Source of the DNA: Candidatus Rifleibacteriota bacterium
Lineage (GTDB): Bacteria; Muiribacteriota; Ozemobacteria; Ozemobacterales; Ozemobacteraceae
Length of the DNA stretch: 64,000 bases
Assembly (NCBI GenBank): GCA_024710355.1
Contig: JANJUX010000033.1
Coordinates: forward strand, 285,206-349,205
Direction of reading: 5' to 3'
Positions 8,779 to 17,821 of this stretch are shown here, one piece after another. Below the pieces are notes generated by a model. That model ran no database searches. It saw nothing but the letters and a program-made list of their open reading frames with translations, and had not been told where the DNA came from. The position numbers and the translations under genes are program-made. The first letter of the stretch is position 1. Each line of letters starts with the position of its first letter.

Positions 8779-9720
8779 ATGCCACTGGTCACCTCGAAGG
8801 AACTTTTTGAAAAGGCCTACAAAGGCGGTTACGCGATCGGCGCTTTCAACGTCAATAACATGGAAATCATTCAGGGTATCTTCGAAGCAGCAATCGAAGA
8901 AAAGGCTCCGTTGATCATTCAGGTTTCGGCTGGCGCCCGCAAATATGCCCGTCATGAATATCTGATTCACCTGATTCAGGCATCCATGGAAATGGCAGAA
9001 GCTTCCGGCGTTTCTATTCCGGTCGTTCTGCACCTCGACCATGGTGATGATTTCGAAATCTGCAAAAAGTGCATTGACGGCGGCTTCACCTCGGTCATGA
9101 TCGATGCTTCCAAGCACCCGCTTGCCGAAAATATCAGAATTACCAAAGAAGTGGTCGCGTATGCCCATGCCCGAGGTGTTACCGTTGAAGCCGAACTTGG
9201 TAAACTGGCCGGCGTTGAAGATGATGTCAAGGTTTCGGCCAAAGACGCAACCTATACCGATCCAGATGAAGCCTATGAATTTGTTACCAAGAGCGGCTGC
9301 GATTCTCTCGCCATCGCTATCGGTACCAGTCACGGCGCCTACAAGTTCAAGGGCGAACCAAAACTCGCTTTCGATCGTCTCGCTCAGATCGAGAAAAAAC
9401 TTCCCGGCTTCCCGCTCGTACTGCACGGTGCCAGCTCAGTTCCCCAGGATCTGACCGACATCTGCAATAAATACGGTGCCAAGATTCCGGGCTCACGCGG
9501 CGTTCCCGAAGATATGATCGCTCAGGCCGCCAAAACCGGCGTCTGCAAAATCAATGTCGATACCGACCTGCGTATCGCCATGACCGGCATGATCCGCAAG
9601 GTATTCTTCGAACACCCCGAAGAATTCGATCCGCGCAAATACATGGCTCCGGCCCGCCAGGCCATCAAGGAAGTCGTGCAGCGCAAGATGCGCATTATGG
9701 GCTGCTCAGGCAAAGCCTGA
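8779..9720 (+). CDS. fba: Class II fructose-bisphosphate aldolase
   Basis: 313 residues. Zinc-dependent cleavage of fructose 1,6-bisphosphate to dihydroxyacetone phosphate and glyceraldehyde 3-phosphate in glycolysis, and the reverse in gluconeogenesis. Visible hallmarks are HLDHGDDFE near residue 82 (zinc His and catalytic Asp), VEAELGKLAG, the phosphate loop GTSHGAYKF near 196, LHGASSVP near 226 and NVDTDLR near 270. Start at 8779 is set by AGGAGG 7 bases upstream and by the family N-terminus (MPLVTSKELFEKA). Its codon use is cleaner and more biased than that of its neighbours, as expected for a highly expressed gene. Monocistronic, with its own promoter and a strong terminator. Confidence 0.95.
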   Translation: MPLVTSKELFEKAYKGGYAIGAFNVNNMEIIQGIFEAAIEEKAPLIIQVSAGARKYARHEYLIHLIQASMEMAEASGVSIPVVLHLDHGDDFEICKKCIDGGFTSVMIDASKHPLAENIRITKEVVAYAHARGVTVEAELGKLAGVEDDVKVSAKDATYTDPDEAYEFVTKSGCDSLAIAIGTSHGAYKFKGEPKLAFDRLAQIEKKLPGFPLVLHGASSVPQDLTDICNKYGAKIPGSRGVPEDMIAQAAKTGVCKINVDTDLRIAMTGMIRKVFFEHPEEFDPRKYMAPARQAIKEVVQRKMRIMGCSGKA

Positions 9721-9737
9721 CTATAAGTTAACCGATT

Positions 9738-9774
9738 TTCCGGCCCCACGCGTGGTTGTGGGGCCGGAATTTAT
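9738..9774 (+). terminator. Strong terminator after the aldolase gene
   Basis: A perfect 12-bp stem, TTCCGGCCCCAC paired with GTGGGGCCGGAA, with an 8-base loop and a short TTTAT tail. The stem could act on both strands. Confidence 0.8.
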
Positions 9775-9804
9775 CAGAACCGGATTTTCTGGAGGTCGGC
9801 AGTT

Positions 9805-10326
9805 TTGGCTTCGGCAAAAAACAGATTTATTCTGCTGTTGATTCTAGCGGTGGCCGTTCTGGCGGTATTCACCGGTTGCGGCGGTGGTGGTGGCGATTCA
9901 GGGTCAACCCTCGACCCGGATCAGCTCGAAGTCGCTGCCGCGGTCGATGCCTTTTCCGCTGCCATTAGAGCAGAATACTTTACTGCTGCTGACAATTACC
10001 TTGCTTCAAATTTAAAATGGTACCGCCCCGGAAACTCCACTTGGGATGTATTGGATGTCAGGGCTAAGCTGAAAAACTTTTTTACCAAAGCCGTTGTTAA
10101 AGATTTCACAATTTCCGGGGTTGGAGTGAACATGCTTTCAGATACGGTTGCTGAAAGTCGTGGTGATCTCAGCCTGACTTACTCAGATGCTGCCGCAACC
10201 GACAAAACCATCAATGAGAGTATAAAAATGGTTCTTGAGAGAGCGCCGGGCGGGCCCTGGGGCCTGATCGAATTTGGCGCTTACGGCACTTCTGACAAAG
10301 GTTCCGTTTTTCCGCCAGAACTGTAA
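9805..10326 (+). CDS. Lipoprotein with an NTF2/SnoaL-like domain
   Basis: 173 residues starting with TTG at 9805, supported by GGAGG 9 bases upstream; no ATG fits. The signal peptide (FILLLILAVAVLAVFTGC) ends in a lipobox whose Cys is followed by a Gly-rich linker, so the protein is probably lipidated and tethered to a membrane. The mature part (about 42-165) has the helix-then-sheet pattern of NTF2-like small-molecule or protein-binding domains (VDAFSAAIRAEYFTAADNYL). First gene of a rightward series that continues 27 bases downstream. Function unknown. Confidence 0.65.
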   Translation: MASAKNRFILLLILAVAVLAVFTGCGGGGGDSGSTLDPDQLEVAAAVDAFSAAIRAEYFTAADNYLASNLKWYRPGNSTWDVLDVRAKLKNFFTKAVVKDFTISGVGVNMLSDTVAESRGDLSLTYSDAAATDKTINESIKMVLERAPGGPWGLIEFGAYGTSDKGSVFPPEL

Positions 10327-10353
10327 GATTTTATACAGATTACAGGAGCGAGC

Positions 10354-11784
10354 ATGAATATCTCTGCCAGGCTGATTGAAAACGCAAAATTCGGCTGTCT
10401 TGCTTTCTCTGCTCCTTCGGCAGTCTGGAACGAGCTGTTGGCCGACAACCTGTCATTGCTCGCCGATAAGGGCGGACTCAGCATTTTTTCATTCGCAACT
10501 GGCGCCGAACTGCTGAAAGCTGATATGACCGCTGCCGAGACGGTTGCCCGACTGAATGCTTTGCCACTGCGGGTATTCTGTCGCGAAGATGCTTCAGAGG
10601 GCGCTTCTTTTGAAGAAAACGCCATTTTCAAATGTGAAGCCTTTGATGCAACCGGTTCTTTCGCGGCCGGCATCAGGTGCCAGGCCGGTGGCGACATCGC
10701 TGCCGCGACCGGTTTTTATCAGGGTGTCGTTTCGGCAGATCCTTCGCTGGCACGCGCCTGGAACCTGCTTGGCCTTTGCCGGCGTCTGAATGGCGAAGTC
10801 GAGGAGGCTGAAAAGTGCTACCACAAGGCCGTTGAGCTTGCCGGCCATATGCCCGAAGCTTTCTGCAATCTTGGTATTCTGCTGCAGAAATCAGGACGCG
10901 AAGATGACGCCCAGCAGCTGTTTGCTCATGCCCTCGACCGCGATAATTTTTATTTCAATGCCTTGTTGCGTCGTGCTGAATGGCTGCTTGAAAGCGGCCA
11001 GATAAACAATCCCGAATTTTGTGAGCTGAATCTGAGACTGCTGATGCACTTTTCAGAAATCGGCGCGGTGCAGCGGCATCTGTTCAGGTCGGCCAGCCGC
11101 TTCGACATGGTAATCGAAGATTACTCTGAAAAACTTCACAGCGAGAACGGGGCCATGGCCAGTTCAAAGATTCAGAAGCTGCAGCGTCTGATCGAAGCCC
11201 AGGTGCTTAATGGGGCCTGGGGCGCGGCTGCCGGCAATATGCAGCTTCTCATCGGTATGACGCCGCAGACCCAGGCCGAAAAAACAGTTGCGGCATGGTG
11301 TCGGGCCCGGGCCGAACGTATCCTTGCACGTCTGCAGGGCCGACTCGACAATGCTGCTTTTGTGACGGTGCTGCAGGGCCTGATTCCGGCAGAAACGGCT
11401 GTTTCGACCCCTGAAGAAGTAAGAAAGTCGCCTTTGAGCGTTGCCGAATTCTTTTCACTGGTGCTGCTCGAAGTGATGCGCGACGGGCAGATAGAACCGG
11501 CAGAACGCGAACTGCTGCAGCGGCTGCGAACTGCGCTCAACGTTTCCGAAGACGCCTACATAACGATGTTCAACAACGTTCGTCGCCAGCTTGCAGGTAT
11601 CGAGGTAACGGGCGGTCTGCGCGAAAAGTTCAGTCATCAGAGACTGTTTCGTAATCTTTGTCAGGCGGCCTTCAGAGATGGCATCATCGAGGAATCGGAA
11701 AAGAAAATTCTTGGTTTTGCCTGCAAAGCATTTGATATATCATCAGAAGAGTTCAGACGAATTATCGCCGAGGTGCCAAGATGA
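10354..11784 (+). CDS. TPR protein with C-terminal TerB-like helical repeats
   Basis: 476 residues, cytoplasmic (no signal peptide). A poorly conserved N-terminal domain (1-105) is followed by TPRs at about 107-215 (ARAWNLLGLCRRLNGEVEEA, then EAFCNLGILLQKSGREDDAQ). At the C-terminus two similar helical units, VMRDGQIEPAERELLQRL near 380 and AFRDGIIEESEKKILGFA near 442, have the DG-x-I-x-x-x-E pattern of TerB-type domains. Its stop overlaps the next ATG by 4 bases, so it is coupled to the YbjN-like gene. Likely a protein-protein adaptor; the partner is unknown. Confidence 0.65.
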   Translation: MNISARLIENAKFGCLAFSAPSAVWNELLADNLSLLADKGGLSIFSFATGAELLKADMTAAETVARLNALPLRVFCREDASEGASFEENAIFKCEAFDATGSFAAGIRCQAGGDIAAATGFYQGVVSADPSLARAWNLLGLCRRLNGEVEEAEKCYHKAVELAGHMPEAFCNLGILLQKSGREDDAQQLFAHALDRDNFYFNALLRRAEWLLESGQINNPEFCELNLRLLMHFSEIGAVQRHLFRSASRFDMVIEDYSEKLHSENGAMASSKIQKLQRLIEAQVLNGAWGAAAGNMQLLIGMTPQTQAEKTVAAWCRARAERILARLQGRLDNAAFVTVLQGLIPAETAVSTPEEVRKSPLSVAEFFSLVLLEVMRDGQIEPAERELLQRLRTALNVSEDAYITMFNNVRRQLAGIEVTGGLREKFSHQRLFRNLCQAAFRDGIIEESEKKILGFACKAFDISSEEFRRIIAEVPR

Positions 11785-12359
11785 GCGCAGAAAACGACAG
11801 GTCCGAAAACAAACGCTTTGACACTTTACCCGTAATAAAAGACATCATGGGTTATCTGGCTGCGGATAACATGCGCTTCAACCAGCTTGGCGAAGACGCC
11901 GTCGAGCTTTACATGCAGGGCAATAACCTCACCATGCATCTGGTTGTTTATCACCACAACAGCCACCTGATTTTCCGGGTGCCGAATTTTATTCGCAACG
12001 TCGAGTTGCGGCGTCTCGATATTCTGACATTCATCATGCAGGTTACCGGAGAGATTCTTGATATCAGATTCGAAATCGGTAAAGACGGTCGATCGCTGTC
12101 GGCCTGCTGCCAGCATATTCTTGAAGATGGCACCATGACGCGCCGGCAGTTCGATCTGGCGATGATGGTGCTGGTGCACATGGTTGACGATACGTTTCCG
12201 CAGTTCATGAAACTGGTCTACAGCCAGGCCGAAGCCGGTGCGCCTGCGGTCGAACCCGTCGAAGAGCCTGCTGCTCCCGACACTGAACCAGAAGATGTCG
12301 AAGAGAGTGACGAATTCGCACCGGTGAACGATGACGAAATCGTTCGCAAGCTTAACTGA
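11781..12359 (+). CDS. YbjN/secretion-chaperone-like protein
   Basis: 192 residues, soluble. Residues about 15-145 have the alpha-beta order of YbjN and type III secretion chaperone folds: a first helix (VIKDIMGYLAADNMRF), strands (VELYMQGNNLTMHLVVY, HLIFRVPNFI), then helices. The last 45 residues are acidic and Pro-rich (PVEEPAAPDTEPEDVEE), probably disordered. It is coupled to the TPR/TerB gene by a 4-base overlap and followed after 19 bases by a secreted protein gene. The fold call is moderate and no partner is evident. Confidence 0.5.
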   Translation: MSAENDRSENKRFDTLPVIKDIMGYLAADNMRFNQLGEDAVELYMQGNNLTMHLVVYHHNSHLIFRVPNFIRNVELRRLDILTFIMQVTGEILDIRFEIGKDGRSLSACCQHILEDGTMTRRQFDLAMMVLVHMVDDTFPQFMKLVYSQAEAGAPAVEPVEEPAAPDTEPEDVEESDEFAPVNDDEIVRKLN

Positions 12360-12378
12360 ACCGGCAAAGGAGCCTGCT

Positions 12379-13482
12379 ATGATCAAACCCTGCTTTAAAC
12401 TTTATCTGATTCTGCTGCTGGTTCTTGTATCTACACTTCAGGTGCAGGCGGCAACTGTGCAGATCCCGGAATGGTGCAGCCTGGCCGCATCTCTCGCCGC
12501 TCCACCCGAGCTTGGCCGGCCGGTCGAGCTGAAAGTGGTTTTACGCTCTCTGACCGGCAGTCTCAATGGCGCAAAGGTTCGTCTGATTCTGCCTGAAACC
12601 TGGAAAGCGGAGCCAGAAACCGCTACTGTCGCAGATGTTAAAGAAGGCGCATCTGGCGAGGTCAGTTTCTCTGTTACGCCGAACAGCTATCTGAACCAGG
12701 GTTCGATCGTGGCTGAAGTGGTGCTGGCGGCCCCGAAGGCCGATCTGATTGCAAAAATACAGCGTGACTTTGCTGATAATGCTGCCGAAATGACAGCGGC
12801 TGTCAATGCCTGGCCGGCGGAAACGAAACTTTATGCCGACGTCGCCTTTGCCCTGTTTGCCGACGAATCTTTTTACCCTCTCAGCGGCGATATGTGGCTT
12901 TCTTATGACGATACTCTGGCTCCGGCAGGTGGCTACCGCGGCCCTGCCTTCTTTGAAGATACGCTTATTTCGGCTCACCAGGCGCAGACTGACGTCGAAA
13001 TGTTCGACAAGCTTCAGGGCTATCTCAATACCGACCCAGATTTTGCCGGAAAGCTGGCAGAATCAGGCATCGATATTGAAAAAAAACGCCTTGACCAGCT
13101 CAACGGTCTTTACGTTCTTGCAGTTAAAGCCTGGCAGGGCAAAAACCACGCCGATGCGTCCGGGTTTATCGAGCAGTTCGAAAAGCAGCTGGATACGCAG
13201 AAGTCACCCGGGCTTGAAAACCTTAAAATCGCGGCTCTCAATCTCAAGGGGCTTGTATTCTGGAGCCAGGGCCAGAAGCGTCTTGCCGAAGAAGCTCTGA
13301 AAAAAGCCTTTTATGCGAACCGGAAGCACAGCCTGCAGCGCTACGTGCTGCGCAATATCGGTCTGCTGATGCTGGCAAACGGTGATCGCACCACGGCTTT
13401 GCAGATGCTAAATCTGGCTTTGCCATTCAAACAGGGCTTTACCCTGCTGGTCAAAGAAGCTGAACTGCTCAAGAAAAACTGA
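12379..13482 (+). CDS. Secreted protein with TPR-like C-terminal helices
   Basis: 367 residues. AAGGAG 7 bases before the ATG at 12379 and the signal peptide MIKPCFKLYLILLLVLVSTL define the start. An N-terminal beta domain (about 30-105, SLTGSLNGAKVRLILPETWK) resembles Ig-like or CARDB strands, and the rest is helical. The C-terminal region (about 290-365, LAEEALKKAFYANRKHSLQR) looks like degenerate TPRs. It lies in the rightward series between the YbjN-like and HEAT-repeat genes with gaps of 12-19 bases. Function not recognised. Confidence 0.55.
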   Translation: MIKPCFKLYLILLLVLVSTLQVQAATVQIPEWCSLAASLAAPPELGRPVELKVVLRSLTGSLNGAKVRLILPETWKAEPETATVADVKEGASGEVSFSVTPNSYLNQGSIVAEVVLAAPKADLIAKIQRDFADNAAEMTAAVNAWPAETKLYADVAFALFADESFYPLSGDMWLSYDDTLAPAGGYRGPAFFEDTLISAHQAQTDVEMFDKLQGYLNTDPDFAGKLAESGIDIEKKRLDQLNGLYVLAVKAWQGKNHADASGFIEQFEKQLDTQKSPGLENLKIAALNLKGLVFWSQGQKRLAEEALKKAFYANRKHSLQRYVLRNIGLLMLANGDRTTALQMLNLALPFKQGFTLLVKEAELLKKN

Positions 13483-13494
13483 TAAGAAGGGCAG

Positions 13495-15852
13495 ATGGAT
13501 CCGGTAAAAGAATTATTTGCGGAACTCAGTTCTCCGGATCCCTCGATCCGCTTTTCTGTGCTGTCGCGCATCGAGGAAATGCCCCTGACAGCTTCGCAGA
13601 TTGCAGAATTCAGAGGCATGCTGGCCAGTGAATGTGAGCCTGGCATCAGGTTTCACATGCAGAAGGTGCTTGCCCGTTTCGAGCCCGGCGAACAGGCGCG
13701 GCCGGATCGCAGCGGAATAGTCGAGTTGCTGCAGCAGCCGGGCAAGGATGAGATTTCACTGGCCTTGTATCTTGAGTCGGTTAAACGCGGCGAGGCTCAG
13801 GCGGTTGCCGACGAATTGAGAAAGTCGGGCTGGGTAAACTTTTCAGCGCAGCTGTTGCCTTCGGTTTTGAAGTTTCTGAAAAAGTTCGGCGCGGCCGAAG
13901 ATGTCAATGCTGTCGCTGCCCTGTGCAGTCACGGCGATCCGAGAGTGCTGAGCGCCGCCATCGAAGCACTCGAAAAACTCAGCCCGGAGCGCCTGCGTGA
14001 GCACATTGTGCCATTGCTTCTCAACGCCAACTCTGGCATCAGGTCGCGTGCGGTCAGAATTCTCTACAGGTTCGACCCCAGCGAGGCGCTGCGCCATTTT
14101 GAGTCGATGCTGTTTTCGAGCAGTGAAGAAGAGAAGCAGGCGGCCCTTTTCCATTCGTTTTTTTTCCCGTTCAAGCAGATCGAGTCGCTGATGTTGCGCT
14201 ATATAAGCGTCGAAACAGATTCTGAGCTGATCAAAAAGGCCGGACTGGTTTTTATGGCCAACCCCGACCGGCAGATTCCGTTGCGCCTGCTTGAGGCTCG
14301 ACAGGCCTGCGTCGGCGAAAAATACCAGCTCATCGACAGCATTCTCAAAGGGGTTCTGCAATCGCTTTTCCAGGCTGGCCTCGTTAACGCTGAGCCGGCA
14401 CAGATGCTTGAAGTCCTCGAAAACCACTTCAGGGAAAAGCGGATTCGTTTGTATATCGAGCGTTTCAGCCTCGGGTTGAAATCTGGTGATACTGAAACCC
14501 GCTTGAAATCAGCGTTGAAATTGTGTGAGCTGATAAGACACGGTGTTGAAGAGCCCCGCTCCCTGATCAGTGATTTTCTTAAAAAGGAAAAAGATGAAAA
14601 GGTTGTCGCCAGAGTCAGGCAATTTCTCGAATCTGGCCGCCTTGAACCCGAAACTGCCCGTAAAATTGAGCCAGAAACTGTCGGCAAGTCTGAACCTGAG
14701 ACGGCCAAAGCATTTATTGATCTTCTGCCTGAGCAGCGGCAAAAGATTTATGACCAGATAAACCGTGAAAATTATGGCCAGCAGATGGCTGGTATTATTG
14801 GTTTTTTTGCACGGCTTCCGGTTGAGGAACAGATCGCTGTTCTGGGCATTATCGAACGGTCCGGCACCCGTAGAGAAACCGAATTGATGCTGCGCTGCCT
14901 TGAAAGTGACAACGCCGACCTGCTGACGGCTGCGATCGATGCTCTGAGCGTTGTAAATCCCGAAGCGCTGCACCCACTGTTGCCGCAGCTGATCAAGCAC
15001 CGTTTCGATGAGGTCAAGGTCGCAGCGATCAAGGTTTTTGCCCTTTTTGACAAGAAACAGGCAATTTCGCTGGTTGAGCAGATGCTGCATTCAATCAGGC
15101 CGGTGCAGCGCCGCAACGCCATTTTCTGCCTGGCCCACTTCGATTATGCCTCGGTGAGTCAGATTCTTCTTTCGGCCCTTAAAAACGAGAGCGACGAAGA
15201 GAATCAGCAGCAGATTTTTTCGATCCTGCTTTCGAACGCTGACGAAGAAACTTTTTTCCAGGTTTATGTCGAGGCAAGAAGTGGTCGTTCTAACCGTGCA
15301 GAACTTTATGCCAGATTGTATGCCGGTCTGGTAGCAAAAATTATCGCCGCTGATCCGGCAAAAACCGAAGCCGGGTTGTTTGCTGCTGCTGAAGAGAGAC
15401 TCGAAGAAGAAAAGCGCAGTCAGAACCAGCGGTCGGCCTATCAGCTTGAAAAAATTCAGAAAATCCGCCAGGAAAGTCAGAAAAAAAGTGAGCCTGACCC
15501 TGGGCTGATAAGGTTTGCGGTGGTGGCTTATGCGATCGGTGCCGTTTTGACAGCCCTGATCTGGTTTCTTTTTATGGCCCCGCCGACGCCGCAGAAGGTG
15601 GCAAAGCCTGCTGCAAGAGCGGCGAGTCAGCCGAAAAGTATGACAAAGACGTTTAAAGGCGTTGTTTCGGGTGTTGATGCGGCGAAAAGGCAGGTCGACA
15701 TTGCTGACCCTGCCGAGCAGAAGACCTATCGCGTGCATTTTCCTGAAAAGGCCGGGGCGTTGCCGGTTATTGGCAATGCTTTTCACGGGCAGCTCAAAGT
15801 TACCGGCGAACGCGGCGGAATCCTGATTGGCGAGTTGCTGAACGCTTTTTAA
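13495..15852 (+). CDS. HEAT-repeat protein with C-terminal membrane anchor
   Basis: 785 residues. Residues about 1-640 are alpha-helical repeats of HEAT type (LLLNANSGIRSRAVRILYRF, LIKHRFDEVKVAAIKVFALF, HSIRPVQRRNAIFCLAHFDY). A short Pro/Glu linker near 385-400 repeats EPETA/EPETV. A coiled basic/acidic stretch (about 630-675) precedes a transmembrane helix (about 683-703) and a small C-terminal beta domain of about 80 residues. RBS AAGAAGGG precedes the ATG. Probably a cytoplasmic scaffold anchored to the membrane; it closes the scaffold-type gene series and is followed by a separate STAS gene. Confidence 0.7.
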   Translation: MDPVKELFAELSSPDPSIRFSVLSRIEEMPLTASQIAEFRGMLASECEPGIRFHMQKVLARFEPGEQARPDRSGIVELLQQPGKDEISLALYLESVKRGEAQAVADELRKSGWVNFSAQLLPSVLKFLKKFGAAEDVNAVAALCSHGDPRVLSAAIEALEKLSPERLREHIVPLLLNANSGIRSRAVRILYRFDPSEALRHFESMLFSSSEEEKQAALFHSFFFPFKQIESLMLRYISVETDSELIKKAGLVFMANPDRQIPLRLLEARQACVGEKYQLIDSILKGVLQSLFQAGLVNAEPAQMLEVLENHFREKRIRLYIERFSLGLKSGDTETRLKSALKLCELIRHGVEEPRSLISDFLKKEKDEKVVARVRQFLESGRLEPETARKIEPETVGKSEPETAKAFIDLLPEQRQKIYDQINRENYGQQMAGIIGFFARLPVEEQIAVLGIIERSGTRRETELMLRCLESDNADLLTAAIDALSVVNPEALHPLLPQLIKHRFDEVKVAAIKVFALFDKKQAISLVEQMLHSIRPVQRRNAIFCLAHFDYASVSQILLSALKNESDEENQQQIFSILLSNADEETFFQVYVEARSGRSNRAELYARLYAGLVAKIIAADPAKTEAGLFAAAEERLEEEKRSQNQRSAYQLEKIQKIRQESQKKSEPDPGLIRFAVVAYAIGAVLTALIWFLFMAPPTPQKVAKPAARAASQPKSMTKTFKGVVSGVDAAKRQVDIADPAEQKTYRVHFPEKAGALPVIGNAFHGQLKVTGERGGILIGELLNAF

Positions 15853-15855
15853 CAA

Positions 15856-15883
15856 TTGACATCGAAGTTGAGAAACATTAACA
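15856..15883 (+). promoter_or_regulatory. Candidate promoter of the STAS gene
   Basis: TTGACA at 15856-15861 and TTAACA at 15878-15883 are 16 bases apart, just ahead of the ATG at 15891. The -35 is consensus and the -10 is weaker. The leader would be only a few bases long. Confidence 0.4.
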
Positions 15884-15890
15884 TCAGGGC

Positions 15891-16241
15891 ATGAGCAATT
15901 TCACAATTACTACAGCAAACATAAATGGTGTGTTCATTATCAGGCCCTGTGGCTATGTTGATGAACACGGCGGTGCGGCGATTTTTGCCACTGTGCAGAA
16001 GGCCCTGCCCGAAGGACACCAGAAATTTATTCTCAATCTTGCGGCTTCGCCGGTTATTAATTCGCAGGGTATTGCCCAGATTATCGAGCTGGCGGAGATC
16101 ATTGTCGACGAAAAGAATGGCGAACTCGCATTTACCGGTCTCAGTGAACTTGCCGGCGGGGTTTTCAAGATGGTAGGTCTGTTGCAGATGGGCGATGCCT
16201 ACCCATCGGAGCAGCAGGCGGTCGAGGCTTTGGGCAACTGA
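15891..16241 (+). CDS. STAS-domain protein (anti-anti-sigma type)
   Basis: 116 residues covering one STAS domain: strands GVFIIRPCGYVDEHGGAAIF, then FILNLAASPVINSQGIAQII, where the Ser of INSQG occupies the position phosphorylated in SpoIIAA/RsbV-like antagonists, then ELAFTGLSELAGGVFKMVG. Such proteins release sigma factors or other partners from kinase/anti-sigma proteins. No cognate kinase or phosphatase is encoded in the window. It is flanked by a HEAT-repeat scaffold and the flagellin gene, so a link to motility control is possible but not shown. Confidence 0.75.
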   Translation: MSNFTITTANINGVFIIRPCGYVDEHGGAAIFATVQKALPEGHQKFILNLAASPVINSQGIAQIIELAEIIVDEKNGELAFTGLSELAGGVFKMVGLLQMGDAYPSEQQAVEALGN

Positions 16242-16332
16242 GGCCTGTACTGACAAACACTGGACTAACTTGAATAAATCAGATATATTTATGGTACGGT
16301 AAAAGAGAAGATAGACAAGGAGGTCTATAGCC

Positions 16333-17121
16333 GTGGTTAGCAGAACGAATCCAGACAGGGTACACAGAGACCTGTTGCGCACTGAAGATACCCGTCAGAA
16401 GACACTTGAGCGCGTTGCAGGGGGGAAAAGAATCAACCGGGCCAGCGATGATCCCGCGGGCCTTGCTATGGTCATGGCGTTCGAGTCACAGACCCGTGGC
16501 CTGATTCAGCAGATCGGCAGTCGACAGGATGAAATTTCGATGTTGCAGACCGCTGATGGTGCGCTTTCTTCGATGAACGAAATGATTCAGCGCATCAACG
16601 AACTCGCAGTTCAGGCTTCGAATGGCACATTGACCGACGCCGACCGGGGTAACATCCAGCTCGAAATCAATCAGCTTACCTCCCAGATCAATCAGACTGC
16701 CAATGGCACCACTTATAACGAAAAAAAGCTGCTTGATGGTTCGCTTCAGGTTTCTTTGCAGAGTGGCGAAACCTTCACTCAGCCAGCGGTTACCACCGAA
16801 GCCCTGGGGCTGAACAGTGTCAGCGTCAATTCTCTTCAGAATGCCAGTCAGGCAATTGGTCAGTCAGCTCAGGCTCTCGCAACGCTGAATACTCAGCGCG
16901 GTTCGCTTGGCGCTGCAGTTAATGGCATTGAAAGTCAGGTAGCCGGTCTTCAGAATGAGCTTGTCAATGTGACTGCCGCCCAGTCGAGAATCGAAGATGT
17001 CGACATGGCCGCCGAAATCATCAACATGAGTCTTAACGAACTGCAGTCGAAGTTTGCGCTGCAGACCTTCAAAATTCAGGATGAAAACCGCCTGACCATT
17101 CTCAATCTGCTTGGCGAGTGA
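16333..17121 (+). CDS. fliC: Short flagellin
   Basis: 262 residues, GTG start at 16333 with AGGAGG 9 bases upstream. The conserved N-terminal D0/D1 part is clear (GGKRINRASDDPAGLAM, INELAVQASNGTLTDADR), as is the C-terminal part (QSRIEDVDMAAEIINMSLNE, LAQ-like end LNLLGE). The middle variable region is only about 50 residues, so surface domains D2/D3 are absent and the filament would be built from the core alone. The first residues (MVSRTNPDRVHRDLLRTED) diverge from the usual MxINTN start. Monocistronic with a strong terminator; no other flagellar gene is present. Confidence 0.9.
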   Translation: MVSRTNPDRVHRDLLRTEDTRQKTLERVAGGKRINRASDDPAGLAMVMAFESQTRGLIQQIGSRQDEISMLQTADGALSSMNEMIQRINELAVQASNGTLTDADRGNIQLEINQLTSQINQTANGTTYNEKKLLDGSLQVSLQSGETFTQPAVTTEALGLNSVSVNSLQNASQAIGQSAQALATLNTQRGSLGAAVNGIESQVAGLQNELVNVTAAQSRIEDVDMAAEIINMSLNELQSKFALQTFKIQDENRLTILNLLGE

Positions 17122-17181
17122 CTGAGATACCGTTGAGAGACGCGAGAGATACGTGACGGCAGAAGCAAAATAGCCAATACG

Positions 17182-17221
17182 AAGGGGCTGTCTCATAGAA
17201 ATATGAAACAGCCCCTTTTTT
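17182..17221 (+). terminator. Terminator after flagellin
   Basis: GGGGCTGT pairs with ACAGCCCC, with an inner TCAT/ATGA stem, followed by seven T. The preceding AAs pair with the first Ts, so it may also serve the convergent gene ending at 17233. Confidence 0.85.
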
Positions 17222-17232
17222 CATCGCTCAAA

Positions 17233-17706
17233 TCAGAATTCAACCGGGTCAACCAGGGTTTTGGGTGTCGGCGGTGCTGTGATGGCAGTTTTTAGTCGCT
17301 CGACGGTTATGTCGGTGCCCATGCCGAGAAACTTGCCGTTTTCGTCGACTGGCCAGCTGCCCTGAACGCCGTTAACGATTTCGAAATGACTTTCGACTTT
17401 CTTGAGAAAAAGCAGATACTGACCGCCTTCTTTGAATTCAGGCATGTCTTCGATACCGCGATAATTTTTGATCTTGAGATTGTCACCACTTTTACTGTTG
17501 CCCTTGAATACCTCAACGGTTTCAAACAGGCAGGCGAGAACTTCGGGCCCTTCGGGGATCTTTCCGGCAGATTTGATGCCTTTGATCGTGCCCCTGACAA
17601 TCATATCAGCCCCATGGGAAAGATCTTCGAGGGTCAGGGTTTCGATCATGGCGTGTCCTCCAATAGTCAGCAGCAGCATCAGCAGAGTAATAATCGCTCT
17701 TTTCAT
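17233..17706 (-). CDS. Small secreted protein, unknown
   Basis: 157 residues from the ATG at 17706, preceded by GGAGG; the signal peptide is MKRAIITLLMLLLTIGGHA. The mature part begins with IETLTLEDLSHGADMIVRGT and continues with strands (ETVEVFKGN, LLFLKKV) and GSWPVDENGKFLGMG. The pattern resembles small secreted OB-fold proteins in which an early strand reads 'D-x-I-V-x-G-x-V' and a later one 'V-x-x-V-F-K-G', but I cannot name a function. Convergent with the flagellin gene. Confidence 0.6.
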   Translation of the reverse strand: MKRAIITLLMLLLTIGGHAMIETLTLEDLSHGADMIVRGTIKGIKSAGKIPEGPEVLACLFETVEVFKGNSKSGDNLKIKNYRGIEDMPEFKEGGQYLLFLKKVESHFEIVNGVQGSWPVDENGKFLGMGTDITVERLKTAITAPPTPKTLVDPVEF

Positions 17707-17821
17707 CTTTTCCTCCGTCGCCCGCAAAATTGTCACAAACTAATTGTAGCAGTTTTTCAGCCGGCCGGTAAAGTTTTGCAAACACGTTGACAAGCTGAGC
17801 CAGGGTTGAGATTATTTTATT

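Noticed and set aside
16259..16332. Sigma-28 flagellin promoter
   Set aside because: No TAAA-N15-GCCGATAA-like element is seen; the region is AT-rich with only weak matches.
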